This document shows, piece by piece, positions 9,334 to 19,109 of a stretch of DNA of 64,000 bases. The notes beneath the pieces were generated by a model that did no database searches, had not been told where the DNA came from, and saw nothing but the letters and a program-made list of their open reading frames with translations. The DNA comes from Pirellulaceae bacterium (GTDB lineage: Bacteria; Planctomycetota; Planctomycetia; Pirellulales; Pirellulaceae), in contig JADYZV010000024.1 in assembly GCA_020852965.1 (NCBI GenBank), positions 1 to 64,000 on the forward strand. Direction: 5' to 3'. Made by a program: the position numbers and the translations under genes. How positions within the stretch are numbered: position 1 is the stretch's first letter; every line of letters starts with the position of its first letter.

Positions 9334-11010
9334 ATGCCCCGAACGAGTACTGAGCTCGAAGAGATCCTGCGCGGTTTGATTGGCAACTGGGAGAATGAAG
9401 TTGTCGAATTCAAGTCCGTGGGCGATTCGTATTCGACATCTGACATCGGCAGGTACGTTTCAGCTCTATCCAATGAAGCCAATCTTCGCTCAATCGACAC
9501 GGCGTGGCTGATTTTTGGCGTTGATAACAGGACGCGACAGGTCGTCGATTCACAATACCGCCGCGACCGAGAGCGATTGCAAAGCCTAAAGAAGCAAGTG
9601 GCGGATGGAACTTCACCCTCACTTACTTTCCGCGAGATCTACGAAATCCATCTCGATAGTAAGCGAGTCGTCATGCTCGAGATTCCTCCAGCGCCCCGTG
9701 GTGTGCCAATCAGTTGGAATGGACATTACTTTGCGCGATCCAATGAGAGCCTAACTGCACTTCCAGATGATAAACGCGACGAAATTCGTAACCAAACCCT
9801 TGCAGCGGACTGGACCGCCGCGATCGTGCCTGACGCTCAACGCCGGCACCTCGATGACGAGGCGATCAATAAGGCGCGAGGCAATTTTGCACTGCGACAC
9901 CAAAACACGTTCAAAAAAGAAGAAGTGAGGCACTGGGACGACGCGACATTCCTGGATAGGGCAGGGTTGACTGCCGACGGGCAAATCACTCGCACCGCAT
10001 TGCTGTTGGTGGGAAAATCGACATCGACGCACTTTCTAAGTCCGTACCTCGCACAAATCGTATGGAAATTGGTTGGTCCTGAGCAAGGTAATCAGATTTT
10101 CACGCCTCCCTATCTATTGGCCACGACCGCGCTCTATTCAAAAATCCGTAATATCCAGATTCGCATACTGCCCACAGATTCTTTGATTGCGGTCGAAGTT
10201 GCCAAGTACGACCAGGGCATCGTCCTCGAATCGCTTCACAACTGCATTGCTCATCAGGATTACAGTCTCGGAGCACGGATCGTTGTCACGGAACAGCCGG
10301 ACCGTCTCATTCTCGAAAACTCGGGGAGCTTCTTTGAGGGACATCCGGATGACTATGTGCTGGGGAACAAGACGCCCCGGAACTACCGCAATCCGTTTCT
10401 CATGCAGGCGATGACGCGACTGAATATGGTGGACACGCTGGGCTACGGGATTCATCGAATGTATGTCGGCCAGGCAAGGCGGTACTTCCCATTGCCTGAT
10501 TACGACGTGGCGGAACGAGGCACGGTTCGACTGACAATACACGGGGCGATCGTCGATCCTGCGTACAGTCGGATTTTGATCGAAAAAACCAATCTCCCAT
10601 TAGAAGTCGTTTTCGCCCTCGACCGTGTTCAGAAAGGTATGCCGATCGACGATCAGTCGCTAAAGAAACTACGTAAAGCAAAGCTAGTCGAAGGCCGAAA
10701 GACAAGTTTGCATGTTTCTGAACATGTGGCCTCGCTCACTGGCGAGAAAGCCCAATACATCCGCACTCGCGCGCAGGACGACGACCACTACAAGAAGTTA
10801 ATTTCAGACTTTATTGAGAGATTTGGGGTAGCATCGCGAGAAGACATCGACGAGTTGCTGTTGAAGCATTTGAGCGATGCACTCGACGACGACCAGAAAC
10901 GTACGAAAGTGAGCAATTTGCTGACGGCGATGCGACGTGCGGGCACGATTCACAATGCGGGGTCGAGGGCAAATCCTAAATGGAAACTGGGTTCGGAGCC
11001 AGAAGAATGA
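9334..11010 (+). CDS. AlbA_2 (Schlafen-like) domain ATP-binding protein
   Basis: The start is ATG at 9334, with AGGAAGG some 12 bases upstream; a TTG two codons earlier is possible. The N-terminal ~140 residues are an AlbA_2/Schlafen-type domain (ENEVVEFKSV). The middle holds a RecG-like GHKL ATPase C-terminal module (LENSGSFFEGH, NPFLMQAMTRLNMVDTLGYG), and the C-terminus looks like winged-helix DNA binding. Such proteins often accompany restriction systems and may act as regulators or extra effectors; the role here is inferred. It follows res by 25 bp in the same direction, so it probably belongs to the same transcript. Confidence 0.85.
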   Translation: MPRTSTELEEILRGLIGNWENEVVEFKSVGDSYSTSDIGRYVSALSNEANLRSIDTAWLIFGVDNRTRQVVDSQYRRDRERLQSLKKQVADGTSPSLTFREIYEIHLDSKRVVMLEIPPAPRGVPISWNGHYFARSNESLTALPDDKRDEIRNQTLAADWTAAIVPDAQRRHLDDEAINKARGNFALRHQNTFKKEEVRHWDDATFLDRAGLTADGQITRTALLLVGKSTSTHFLSPYLAQIVWKLVGPEQGNQIFTPPYLLATTALYSKIRNIQIRILPTDSLIAVEVAKYDQGIVLESLHNCIAHQDYSLGARIVVTEQPDRLILENSGSFFEGHPDDYVLGNKTPRNYRNPFLMQAMTRLNMVDTLGYGIHRMYVGQARRYFPLPDYDVAERGTVRLTIHGAIVDPAYSRILIEKTNLPLEVVFALDRVQKGMPIDDQSLKKLRKAKLVEGRKTSLHVSEHVASLTGEKAQYIRTRAQDDDHYKKLISDFIERFGVASREDIDELLLKHLSDALDDDQKRTKVSNLLTAMRRAGTIHNAGSRANPKWKLGSEPEE

Positions 11011-11173
11011 CTTGTTCAAAATGCAGAAAGAAAGTAGCGAATCGCAGAAAGGAATCGGCGAAAAACACCGAGAAATGCCTGTTTTTCGTATTTTTCGGGC
11101 GATGCTACGCAGAAAGGAAAACGTCCATTGGATCCGGTGGGCCGAAACAAATTCTCCATACTAAGGGCAACGC

Positions 11174-11796
11174 ATGCTTGGCATCACCAATCTGAATATC
11201 CGACTATCTCCCGGTCGAGCAGCCCTTGTTGGTCGGGACACTTTCTTTAACCGAATTGTCGGCGGACCGGTGGTGCTGCTGGAGTGGTTGGAAGCTCAGT
11301 TGGGGGGGCGCAAGCGGATGTGCATCGTGCGGCACGCGTAATGCAGTACGCCGATGCGCTGGCCAAAGTGAGGGGAGCCTGCTTCGCGCGAAGTCTGGCT
11401 GCAGATCGCTGGGAAACCGCGTCGGAGTTGCTGCAGCGCCGCGATGAGTTGATGCTGTGTGGATGGGATGGGGTGAGCAGCGTTGGGTGCCCTCGAATCA
11501 CCGGCGACTTGGCGTTGGCCGAAAAGGAATACGTCGCTTCGTTCCCGAGTGTGGCTGAAAGAATTGCAGCGGTCACGGAGGCTCTTGATGCGGGCCAAGT
11601 ATTGCCGCGTCACGAACTGAAGTTGACTGAGCCAATCGACCTTTGGCCGGCGGCTTGGCAAATGGTCTTGAGTCGGCTGAATGTTTGCGATCCAGAGAGA
11701 GTTTCACCTTGCGCGCCGGTGTCTTCGTCATTGATGGCGGCCAATGTGGTGTGTGGTCAAACCTCTTCGTCAGCCTCAGTCGGCAAGCTATCGTGA
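11174..11796 (+). pseudogene. 5' fragment of a large gene, frameshifted in a G-run
   Basis: From ATG 11174 the reading is MLGITNLNIRLSPGRAALVG and continues to VVLLEWLEAQLGG. At a run of seven G (11302-11308) this frame runs to a stop at 11341. The sense continues one frame over as ADVHRAARVMQYADALAKVR and on through EALDAGQVLPRHELKLTEPI to about residue 165, after which the sequence degenerates. I take it as the N-terminal part of a large planctomycete protein, possibly of the helicase/PD-(D/E)XK nuclease kind seen in such islands, but I cannot name the family. It converges with the truncated gene at 11573-12595. Confidence 0.6.
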
Positions 11797-12595
11797 GGCC
11801 GGCTAGCAATTTCTCGATAGTTCTCGGGGACTGTTCGTATCGCTTCATCAAAATGAAAGAGGTGCTTGCGGAGCGCTTCACGCAGTTCTCCAAGACGGGA
11901 ACAATCAATGACGTTTCCGTATGACTGACGATTCGTCGAGCCAAGGCGGCCGGAACTTTCTCAAGATGCTCGCGATCCCCAACAAGATCGCTTGAAACAA
12001 GCTGCCCTATCGCCGCTTGCATTGACATGTCGGCAGGAGCTCTCGCGAGTTCTGCATTCAAATTCGAAGAGTTCAGCAACGAACCATCAAGGCAAACGAT
12101 GGTCTCAAATTCTTCTGCGGCAGTAGCCGTGATGGACGACCCCTGATCGAGCCGAACGCATTCGGCGTAATAGTCGCATAGCCGGCGAAACCTCGCCCAA
12201 CGCGATCCACGGCGATCAATTATCCACGAAACAGGCTGTGTACTGGGCGCCACGGTAAGAGTGTCGTCGTTGGGACGACTCGCGACGGTAGAGTCCGTAA
12301 GCTGCGGAAATATCGGAGTAGAAGGAGAGGCAGATGGCGATTTCCCTGTTGTCACGTTCCTGCCAAGATCTGCTCTTGCATTGACAGCAAACCATTTCGT
12401 ACCGCGGAAGGCGACCTGCCCTTCTGCCTGGAGTTTAAGCAGGCACTGGTTAATATCACTTGGACGCGACTTCAAAGACCTCGCCAACTCGCGAGTTGTC
12501 ATACCAACGGAACGACCACTTAGTCTCTGCAGGAGTTTTTCTTCGATAAACGATAGATTTCCGTTTCCCACAATGGTCCCGCGATTGCCAGTCAT
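11573..12595 (-). pseudogene. Winged-helix N-terminal fragment of a larger (perhaps helicase) gene
   Basis: ATG at 12595 is preceded by GGAG four bases upstream. Residues ~15-70 form a winged helix (IEEKLLQRLSGRSVGMTTRE and following). After a low-complexity linker comes a conserved-looking segment SRWARFRRLCDYYAECVRLD that resembles the N-terminus of long planctomycete nucleic-acid ATPases. From about residue 245 (near 11860) on, the composition turns basic and random, as if the gene were cut and now read through foreign sequence. It overlaps the tail of the opposite-strand fragment 11174-11796. I infer that a deletion removed the C-terminal halves of two convergent genes. The ORF could still make a protein. 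Confidence 0.5.
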
Positions 12596-12741
12596 GATGC
12601 TCCAACAAAAAGCCCATGATAACGCGCGAGCTTTAGTGATGGCAGCCTACGAGCTTGTACCGTCACAGGATTGGTATAGGAGGCAGTGCACCTGGTCTTT
12701 TACAACGACCTAGGTCACAGCATTTTTCAACTGAAAGCTGG

Positions 12742-13230
12742 TTATTGTAGATCAGTTGCTGTTCGAGGCTTTTCAATCGCACGCTTTATGGCTTGCATCG
12801 ATTTTCCGATAGGGAGTCCGGCGAAGGGGAACTGTAGCTCAACAGCCGTTTGGTGGAAGGCGGATTCGATCGCTGCTCGGTATTCCTTGCCGCCGAGGCC
12901 AATGATGAATGCGAAATCCGAAAGGCGTTGGTCGACAACCTGGTGCCGCAATACATCGGTCGAGACTGGAGCGGAGGACTTGCGTTTGAAGGTGACTTCG
13001 TAGGGGCCGAGCAGGACGAAGTCGGGCGAGATGAAACCGTACTTGGCGCTCAGGATCAGCCATGCGTCACCGAAGGTTTCTGCGTATTGGCGATTTAGCT
13101 TGAAGGGTGTGCCGGTGTTGGCGTCTTTCGCTGGCGTGGGACCGGCGGTGGAGTGTTTGTCCCAAATCTTGCTGCGACCGCAGGGGACTATTACGAGTCG
13201 ACTGGAGGGCTGACGGCTCTTGGTGGGCAT
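12742..13230 (-). CDS. DUF6884-family protein, third gene of the McrBC-type operon
   Basis: This 162-residue protein begins with a basic stretch followed by RLVIVPCGRSKIWD, the mark of the DUF6884 family. LILSAKYGFISPD and a C-terminal helix follow. Its biochemical role is not established; members often sit beside restriction or other defence genes. The ATG follows the McrC stop codon without a gap (TGA then ATG), so it is translationally coupled to mcrC and should be part of the same defence operon. A nucleotide- or base-processing role is conceivable but only inferred. Confidence 0.75.
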   Translation of the reverse strand: MPTKSRQPSSRLVIVPCGRSKIWDKHSTAGPTPAKDANTGTPFKLNRQYAETFGDAWLILSAKYGFISPDFVLLGPYEVTFKRKSSAPVSTDVLRHQVVDQRLSDFAFIIGLGGKEYRAAIESAFHQTAVELQFPFAGLPIGKSMQAIKRAIEKPRTATDLQ

Positions 13231-15705
13231 TCAGTTGGATCGGCTTTGGATAAAGTTCTTGAGGGAAACGTAATGCTGCTGATCCTCGGCGGTCCGCAAT
13301 AGAAAACCATTCATGCCGTCGTAGCGGATGCGATCGCCGGAGTCCAAGTGAAACCAAGCTCGCCCCTTGGGATTGTTCGGGTCGGGAACTCGCAGTGGGT
13401 CGAGACGGATGCTGTGGGGCGCGCGGCTGGCTCTGAGCCACTCAAGCAGACGCCACTCGGGTTCAGTCTCTAGCGCGATCTCGCTGACCGATCGGGCGCG
13501 CTCCAAACCAAGTCGAGTGGTCCATCGGCCTTGAGCTGGCATGGTGTCGCCAGCGGCGAATTCGATCGAATGAGCTAAGATTCGCAATGGGCTGAGATGG
13601 TAGAGCACCATTTTTTCATCGTGTCGCGCGGCCCATGGTGTGTGGATCTCGGAGCGGTCGAGGATCTCAATATGCTCGACATCGGCCACGTAGCGGATTC
13701 CGTTTGGCTCGTCGAAACCGGCGGGAATGTAGATAGCTACCTGCTTGACCATGCTCTGACGCCGCTGAGTCTTGGCGAGCGGGTGATAGTAGCGACATTC
13801 GCTTTTAACCCAGTCCAAATGCTCACGCGTCCCTGGGGACCTCAGAGTGCCGACCAGTACGGGCTCGCTGGCGGCAATGCGCCAGTCGCGAGCTTGTGCG
13901 TCGGCGAGATTGGCGATGGCGCGATCGGCCATGGACCAACCACCTTCACGCACAGCCGACAATAGCCACTCCTTCAACAAAGCGGTATTGCTGGGGAGTA
14001 CGGGAATGGCACCCACGCCCAGCCGCTGGAGCGATTGCCATAGCCGACTGTCGCGGAAGTCCTCGCCTGGCAAACAGTTCATGGGGAATAACGCGGCAGC
14101 TTGTACGACGGAACGCTTCAACTCGGGTGGCTGTGATGGATTGCCATCGACCTCAAGAATTGCGTCACGGTAGCGGTGCAGAACATTGATGGCGTCTGTC
14201 GGTGGACCAAAGGATTTGAACTGCTGCCGATACTGATCGCTCGCATCGATGCGATACTTCGCGTCGGCAACCAATTGAATAATCGGCCAACCATCGTCTT
14301 CGAAGCGAATGAGGATATCCGGCTTTTGAGGTATCAGCGTGGTCTCCTGGCTGGCGTACCGCGCGTTGTACTTAACACGAATCGTGCGGTGTCGCCCCGT
14401 TCGAAAGATAGCTTGCTGAGTCTCGCCTTGCTTCAACTGAACGGACAGTCCCGACGGACGCACTCGAAACAGTGCATCAAGATTGCTTGGCGGTCCGTGC
14501 TCATCCTGAATAATGCGGACAACGGCTAAATAGGTCCAGTACTCGTACAGCACTTCCAAGTCCTTGACCGCGAGCTGGATCAAGTCGCCTTCCAAGCGGA
14601 GGCCCATCTTGAGGAACATCAGCAACCGATAGGCCTCGCGGTATCCGGGAGCGGAAACCAACTGCAGTGAAGCGAATCCGGTGGGCGGATCGCCATCAGC
14701 CTCTTTCATTGGTTCCAGGTTCAACAACCGCGATACTCGACTCTTCAGCCGTGTCACCCCATCGCGAGTTGCTGTTCGTCGTGAAGATAGCTCCGATTCG
14801 GAATCGTAGATGGCTGCGATTCGACCAAGCGTTCGCTGGGCAGCGACCAGTTGATGACGCAGCCAGCGATGTTCCATCGTGTCCAAAGTCAATTCAGCCG
14901 GACGCTGCGCGATTTGCTCACGAGCCGTGATACCGCCAAGCTGAACCACGCCACCCTTTCCTTGACCACGCCGCACTTGAGAGCGCACTCGTGAGTCTAC
15001 TCGGCGAATTCGCTCTAGCCGCGTAATCCGCTCGCCTCGCACCAGCCCTCGCGTCGGCCTTTGGGCGATATGATTCATGGCTACGTCGAGTTCGTCGATG
15101 ATCTGCTCGATCAACACGAGCCATTCCAAGTCCGTTGGCGGACGATCACTCGAGAGCTTGCCGAGTTGATACGTCGACCGCAAGTATTCGTAGGCCAGCT
15201 TGGTCAAGATCGACTGTACATCGGCGACGATGTCTTGATAATCCGTTTGATAGTCGACCTTCGTCGGGAACACCTCGATCTCAAAATCAAGCGTGTGCTT
15301 GCCGTTGACGTAAATCGAAAACAGACTGCGACCGATTTGGCCACGGAAATTCACTGAGCCATGAAGCACGCGGCCGAACTCCTGCGCGTTGAGCCCCTCA
15401 GTGATGAACGGGTCGCGATGTCTAAGTTCAACTATGTCGCCATCGTTGGCGCCACGCAGGTAGAGCTGGTACTGCGTCTGCTCGTAGAGTGGCGGGCCGC
15501 TCGGGTCTTGGACATCGCGGGCCAATACGTCAGGAATGCCGCTGCGCATCGTCGATTCGTGTAGTTTCAGTCTGCTGTCATGCGGCACTATTCTCAGGCG
15601 GCCCATAACCGGCAGCGATCGAGCGAGCACGGCCTGATCGGTCTTGCTGACACGATGCCAGTCGAGCGTAAATCGGTTGGTAGCAATGCGGAATAGAAGC
15701 TTCAT
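13231..15705 (-). CDS. mcrC: McrC-like protein, DUF2357 plus PD-(D/E)XK nuclease
   Basis: The start is ATG at 15705 (MKLLFRIATNRF), two bases after the McrB stop; the longer open frame upstream lies inside mcrB. The product is 824 residues. The N-terminal half fits DUF2357. The nuclease centre lies near residues 455-485, with KPDILIRF then VADAKYRID giving the D...DxK pattern. A C-terminal section of about 300 residues (WAARHDEKMVLYHLSP) has no family that I recognise. In McrBC systems this subunit stimulates the McrB GTPase and cuts modified DNA. The catalytic residues are present, so it is probably active. Confidence 0.85.
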   Translation of the reverse strand: MKLLFRIATNRFTLDWHRVSKTDQAVLARSLPVMGRLRIVPHDSRLKLHESTMRSGIPDVLARDVQDPSGPPLYEQTQYQLYLRGANDGDIVELRHRDPFITEGLNAQEFGRVLHGSVNFRGQIGRSLFSIYVNGKHTLDFEIEVFPTKVDYQTDYQDIVADVQSILTKLAYEYLRSTYQLGKLSSDRPPTDLEWLVLIEQIIDELDVAMNHIAQRPTRGLVRGERITRLERIRRVDSRVRSQVRRGQGKGGVVQLGGITAREQIAQRPAELTLDTMEHRWLRHQLVAAQRTLGRIAAIYDSESELSSRRTATRDGVTRLKSRVSRLLNLEPMKEADGDPPTGFASLQLVSAPGYREAYRLLMFLKMGLRLEGDLIQLAVKDLEVLYEYWTYLAVVRIIQDEHGPPSNLDALFRVRPSGLSVQLKQGETQQAIFRTGRHRTIRVKYNARYASQETTLIPQKPDILIRFEDDGWPIIQLVADAKYRIDASDQYRQQFKSFGPPTDAINVLHRYRDAILEVDGNPSQPPELKRSVVQAAALFPMNCLPGEDFRDSRLWQSLQRLGVGAIPVLPSNTALLKEWLLSAVREGGWSMADRAIANLADAQARDWRIAASEPVLVGTLRSPGTREHLDWVKSECRYYHPLAKTQRRQSMVKQVAIYIPAGFDEPNGIRYVADVEHIEILDRSEIHTPWAARHDEKMVLYHLSPLRILAHSIEFAAGDTMPAQGRWTTRLGLERARSVSEIALETEPEWRLLEWLRASRAPHSIRLDPLRVPDPNNPKGRAWFHLDSGDRIRYDGMNGFLLRTAEDQQHYVSLKNFIQSRSN

Positions 15706-15707
15706 GG

Positions 15708-18700
15708 CTACAACCAGAACGAAGTGTAACCTTCGGAAATCAAACGCTCCCACATCAAACACAGCCGAGCCGCCGTGCGTGGAAAGGTGGCTTCCGCGAT
15801 GGCATCCGGTCGGTCCGCAGTGGCCCAGCTTGCAACCGCCGCCTCTACCTCGGATTCGGTCATTGGCTTTCCATGAGCGAGTCCCAATAAGCCGATCATA
15901 GTTCGCCGGATCGCATTGCTTCCACCGACCAAGCGTGGTAACACCTTCATCATCAATGCGAGATCGAGCGGATCGACCGACGCTCCGCCCCGAGTTCGAA
16001 ACGAGGCTTTGAGTTCCTGTGCGTTCATCAAGAACAGGATCACTTCGTCGCGTGTGCGATATCCGACCTGCAACTGGCTGTAGACCAAGCACTGATTCAC
16101 GCTCTTCAGCACCTCAGTCGCACGTTCCGCAGCTTCGCGAAATTGCGAAGTGGCTTGGTCGCATTCCGCGATACGCGTTGCTCGACAGTACCAGAATGCG
16201 GGTGGCCAATAGACAGAGGACGCTGGCTCGGACGTTGAAGTCGACTGGTCCAAATCCAAATCGACTTCAGACAGTTCCAATGTAAAAGCCCGATCGAGTA
16301 CTTTGCGGCTGAATCCGTGCGAGCTTTCGTCCATGTTCACTGTTCCGACGATGCCAAAGTTTGCCGGCATCGTCTGCTCTTGCCACTGACGGTATTCGGT
16401 CGGAAGGGTTTGCGCGATCAGTTTCGTTGATTCGTAGCCCCCCGTTGGAACGCGACGGCGATCTTCGATTGCGCTGAGCACTTCGGCGAAATAGTGCTCA
16501 ACCCGAGCCAAGTTCATTTCGTCCAATAGGCACACATGAAATCGCTCGGTATCTGTCGATGCGATCCTGGCTGCGGCCAGAACAACGCCGGCGCGGAAAC
16601 GGTCCTGTAAGTCGACGTATCCGAGGACATCGGAGCTATCGGTCCAGTCGGGCCGGACCGATACACGGTCGATCTTGCCGGTTGTTAGCTCTGCGATCAG
16701 TGCGGGCAGTTTTGATTTACCCGTACCTGAAACACCAGCCAGAATGACGAATGGCTTGGTGCGCATGGCTGTGATATAGGTCGCAATATGCCAGGGCTGA
16801 AAGGTGAATCCTTTGGCAGCAATTGCCTGTATTAAACCCTCTGTTGCCTCTGCAAAATCGGTTTCAGCGATTAGCTCAATCTCCTCGTCTTCGGTTTCGT
16901 CATCAGCGCAGTCGATTGTATCCAACCCTGGAACACGCTCGTAAGCCCCTTTCATCTCGCATAAAAAAGGGAGATTGGAGTCCATCGGCGTAAGTGTTTG
17001 CATGGGCAAGGTCATGCTTGGCGGCATCGGATATTCGGTTGTTTCCCGCCAATCGATAGTCCGTGACGATGGGTGAGGATTTTGCTCCTCGTCATACTTA
17101 TAATCGCCGGTAACGATACCCCAGCCGCAAATTTTGCTCCGCCCACGCTTAGCGAAAACTACATCCCCAGGTTTCATCACTTTGCAAAACAACCACAACA
17201 TACGCGCCGCAGCCTTACTCTCAGCATGTTTTTCGAGTTCAGCTTGCGATACATATTCAGATAGATCGCCGGCTTCAAACCAGCCGATGTTCGCGATACC
17301 TTCCGCCTGCCATTGCTCCCAAAGTATCGCGTTTTGCCCCGGAGCCATAATCCAATACTTCGGCATATAATCCACCACGATGTTATCGGGCCACCATTTA
17401 TTCTTGATCGCAGCTAAAACTTGCTCGCTGCAATTCTCGTCCTGCAGCATTTGCCAATAGGCTTCCTGGAGCCTCGCATGCGTGACTCGCTCTCGTATCT
17501 TTCCCGGCGTCGGCGCGGAGACGTCCAGTAGTTCGGTCGTGTCGTAATGAGCGAGCAGCCAGAACAAATCGCTGGCTAGACGACCGAAAGCTTCGGCCAA
17601 CTGCTGCTCACCGACTTCTTTTCCATGACTGCGCATGCGAGCGATAAACAGCGGTAGTAGCCAATCAAACGAGATGCGATTGTCCGCCAACTCGCCGTCG
17701 CGAATCGCTTCGATCACCAAAGTTAAGATCACTGGCTTATAGAGCATCATGGCCTGCATCGAGTGGATCAGCGCGATGAAGTGCTCCGCGCGTTGTTGAT
17801 CGCTTTCAAACGCAACTGCTGTTTGCCGATCGGCCTTCAGTCCCAGCTCGGGCGCTTGCAGGTAGCAAACCTGGATTGCTACCGTATTATCGATTTCGTC
17901 TCGTTTAGCCTCCCCTCCCTTGCTCTTTAACAAGGCTAGCTTGGCCTTAAAAGCCGACAGCGTGGCTCGCGCCGGGCTCTCCGAATCCAAGCGCTGAACC
18001 GTGCAACCTCGATCGTCAACATCTGAGATGCAGAATCTGCTTTCGCGACTAGGGCTCATGAAGACGACGCGTTCATCGGCGTACTCACGCATCAGCGTCA
18101 GGAAGTCGACGCCGCTGTCGTCATCGGATAATGTCTCCAGTTGTTGCTCGACCCAGCGCTGGTATGTGGTGAGGAGGGTTTGTAAGGCTGTGGTCAACTC
18201 GGCGGAGGATTCTTGGAGGTCGTCGAGCGCGGCGAATCGCTCGACTATCATGCCTTTGGTGTAGCCCCGTGCGCGGTGGCCGGTGCCGATGGGCGTGCGA
18301 TGGGGATTGTCGCCGATCGCGTCGATGAATCCGGCTTCCTTTAGTTGTTGTTGGCTTTGGCGGCCGAGCTGCTGCGAGACGTCGGCAGCCTTTTCGTCCT
18401 CGCGGCCGCGGTAGGCTTTGGCGGCAATGCCGAGCCCGAGGCGGATGCCGACGGGCGAGTCGGGCGAGAAGTGGATGACCGGATAGACTCCCTTCTGGGC
18501 GCTGCGCGTTTGCCGGGTGTCGAAGAAGGCTACCCAGGGAACCGATGCCCAATTGCCCTTGCCGACCGAGGCTTCGACTTGCCAGTGGTCGCTGGGGCAG
18601 AGGACAGGTGCGAGCGAGTTACCGAGCGAGATCAATTGTCGCTCGAGCTGCTTGACTTCGGAATCGCGGCTCATCGCCGCTGGACGCTGAGGGTAGATGG

Positions 18701-18773
18701 CAAGCAGACGGGCGCAGGCTGACCAGAATTCAGCCGATTGAGAAGTCGATTGCTCGGATAGGGAACTAGTCAT
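15708..18773 (-). CDS. mcrB: McrB-like AAA+ GTPase/ATPase with DUF3578 and EVE-like domain
   Basis: The chosen start is ATG 18773 (MTSSLSEQ); an in-frame TTG lies 14 codons upstream. Of 1021 residues, the first ~40-220 match the MrcB N-terminal type (DUF3578), with YPVIHFSPDSPVGIRLGLG. Residues ~470-605 look like an EVE/PUA-like modified-base reader (KYWIMAPGQNAILW, KPGDVVFAKRGRSK, GWGIVTG). The AAA_5 motor follows, with Walker A GVSGTGKSK near 680, Walker B LLDEMN near 748 and GTVNMDESSHGFSRKVLDRA near 790. It would recognise modified DNA and drive translocation for McrC. Linking a DUF3578 part and an EVE-like reader in one polypeptide is noteworthy. Confidence 0.88.
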   Translation of the reverse strand: MTSSLSEQSTSQSAEFWSACARLLAIYPQRPAAMSRDSEVKQLERQLISLGNSLAPVLCPSDHWQVEASVGKGNWASVPWVAFFDTRQTRSAQKGVYPVIHFSPDSPVGIRLGLGIAAKAYRGREDEKAADVSQQLGRQSQQQLKEAGFIDAIGDNPHRTPIGTGHRARGYTKGMIVERFAALDDLQESSAELTTALQTLLTTYQRWVEQQLETLSDDDSGVDFLTLMREYADERVVFMSPSRESRFCISDVDDRGCTVQRLDSESPARATLSAFKAKLALLKSKGGEAKRDEIDNTVAIQVCYLQAPELGLKADRQTAVAFESDQQRAEHFIALIHSMQAMMLYKPVILTLVIEAIRDGELADNRISFDWLLPLFIARMRSHGKEVGEQQLAEAFGRLASDLFWLLAHYDTTELLDVSAPTPGKIRERVTHARLQEAYWQMLQDENCSEQVLAAIKNKWWPDNIVVDYMPKYWIMAPGQNAILWEQWQAEGIANIGWFEAGDLSEYVSQAELEKHAESKAAARMLWLFCKVMKPGDVVFAKRGRSKICGWGIVTGDYKYDEEQNPHPSSRTIDWRETTEYPMPPSMTLPMQTLTPMDSNLPFLCEMKGAYERVPGLDTIDCADDETEDEEIELIAETDFAEATEGLIQAIAAKGFTFQPWHIATYITAMRTKPFVILAGVSGTGKSKLPALIAELTTGKIDRVSVRPDWTDSSDVLGYVDLQDRFRAGVVLAAARIASTDTERFHVCLLDEMNLARVEHYFAEVLSAIEDRRRVPTGGYESTKLIAQTLPTEYRQWQEQTMPANFGIVGTVNMDESSHGFSRKVLDRAFTLELSEVDLDLDQSTSTSEPASSVYWPPAFWYCRATRIAECDQATSQFREAAERATEVLKSVNQCLVYSQLQVGYRTRDEVILFLMNAQELKASFRTRGGASVDPLDLALMMKVLPRLVGGSNAIRRTMIGLLGLAHGKPMTESEVEAAVASWATADRPDAIAEATFPRTAARLCLMWERLISEGYTSFWL

Positions 18774-18860
18774 GCAAGGCTCAAAGGGGGCGGGTGAAAA
18801 GGGATATTCTAGCAACTGGTGTGGCGGGGTGGTGGTTCGGTCGAGGGAAGTGGGGAAGCG

Positions 18861-18888
18861 ATGAGCGGTGAGCGGTGAGCGATGAGCG
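18861..18888 (+). repeat. Four 7-bp tandem repeats [A/G]TGAGCG
   Basis: ATGAGCG-GTGAGCG-GTGAGCG-ATGAGCG sits about 90 bp upstream of mcrB. It is a simple-sequence tract that could vary in copy number by slippage. There is no evidence that it regulates mcrB. Confidence 0.7.
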
Positions 18889-19109
18889 GTGGGAGAAGGG
18901 TGGGATGTACGAAGGAGTGTTGTGCGTGGGTAAGCCTAAGCGGGGGGCGGGGTTTTTCGACGAAAACCTACAGAGGTTTCAAAACCATTCTGGGCTGACA
19001 GTACAATGCTATTTTTTTACTGAGTTATTCCGCAGCGGCGTAGAGCAAACATAAGGGAAGTATTGTGAGAATTGCAACTTGGAATCCAGCAGAAAAAAAT
19101 CCCAGAGCG

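Noticed and set aside
15706-16092. N-terminal extension of McrC inside mcrB
   Set aside because: The extension is Arg/Gly-rich and overlaps the coding AAA part of mcrB; ATG 15705 just after the mcrB stop is the natural start.
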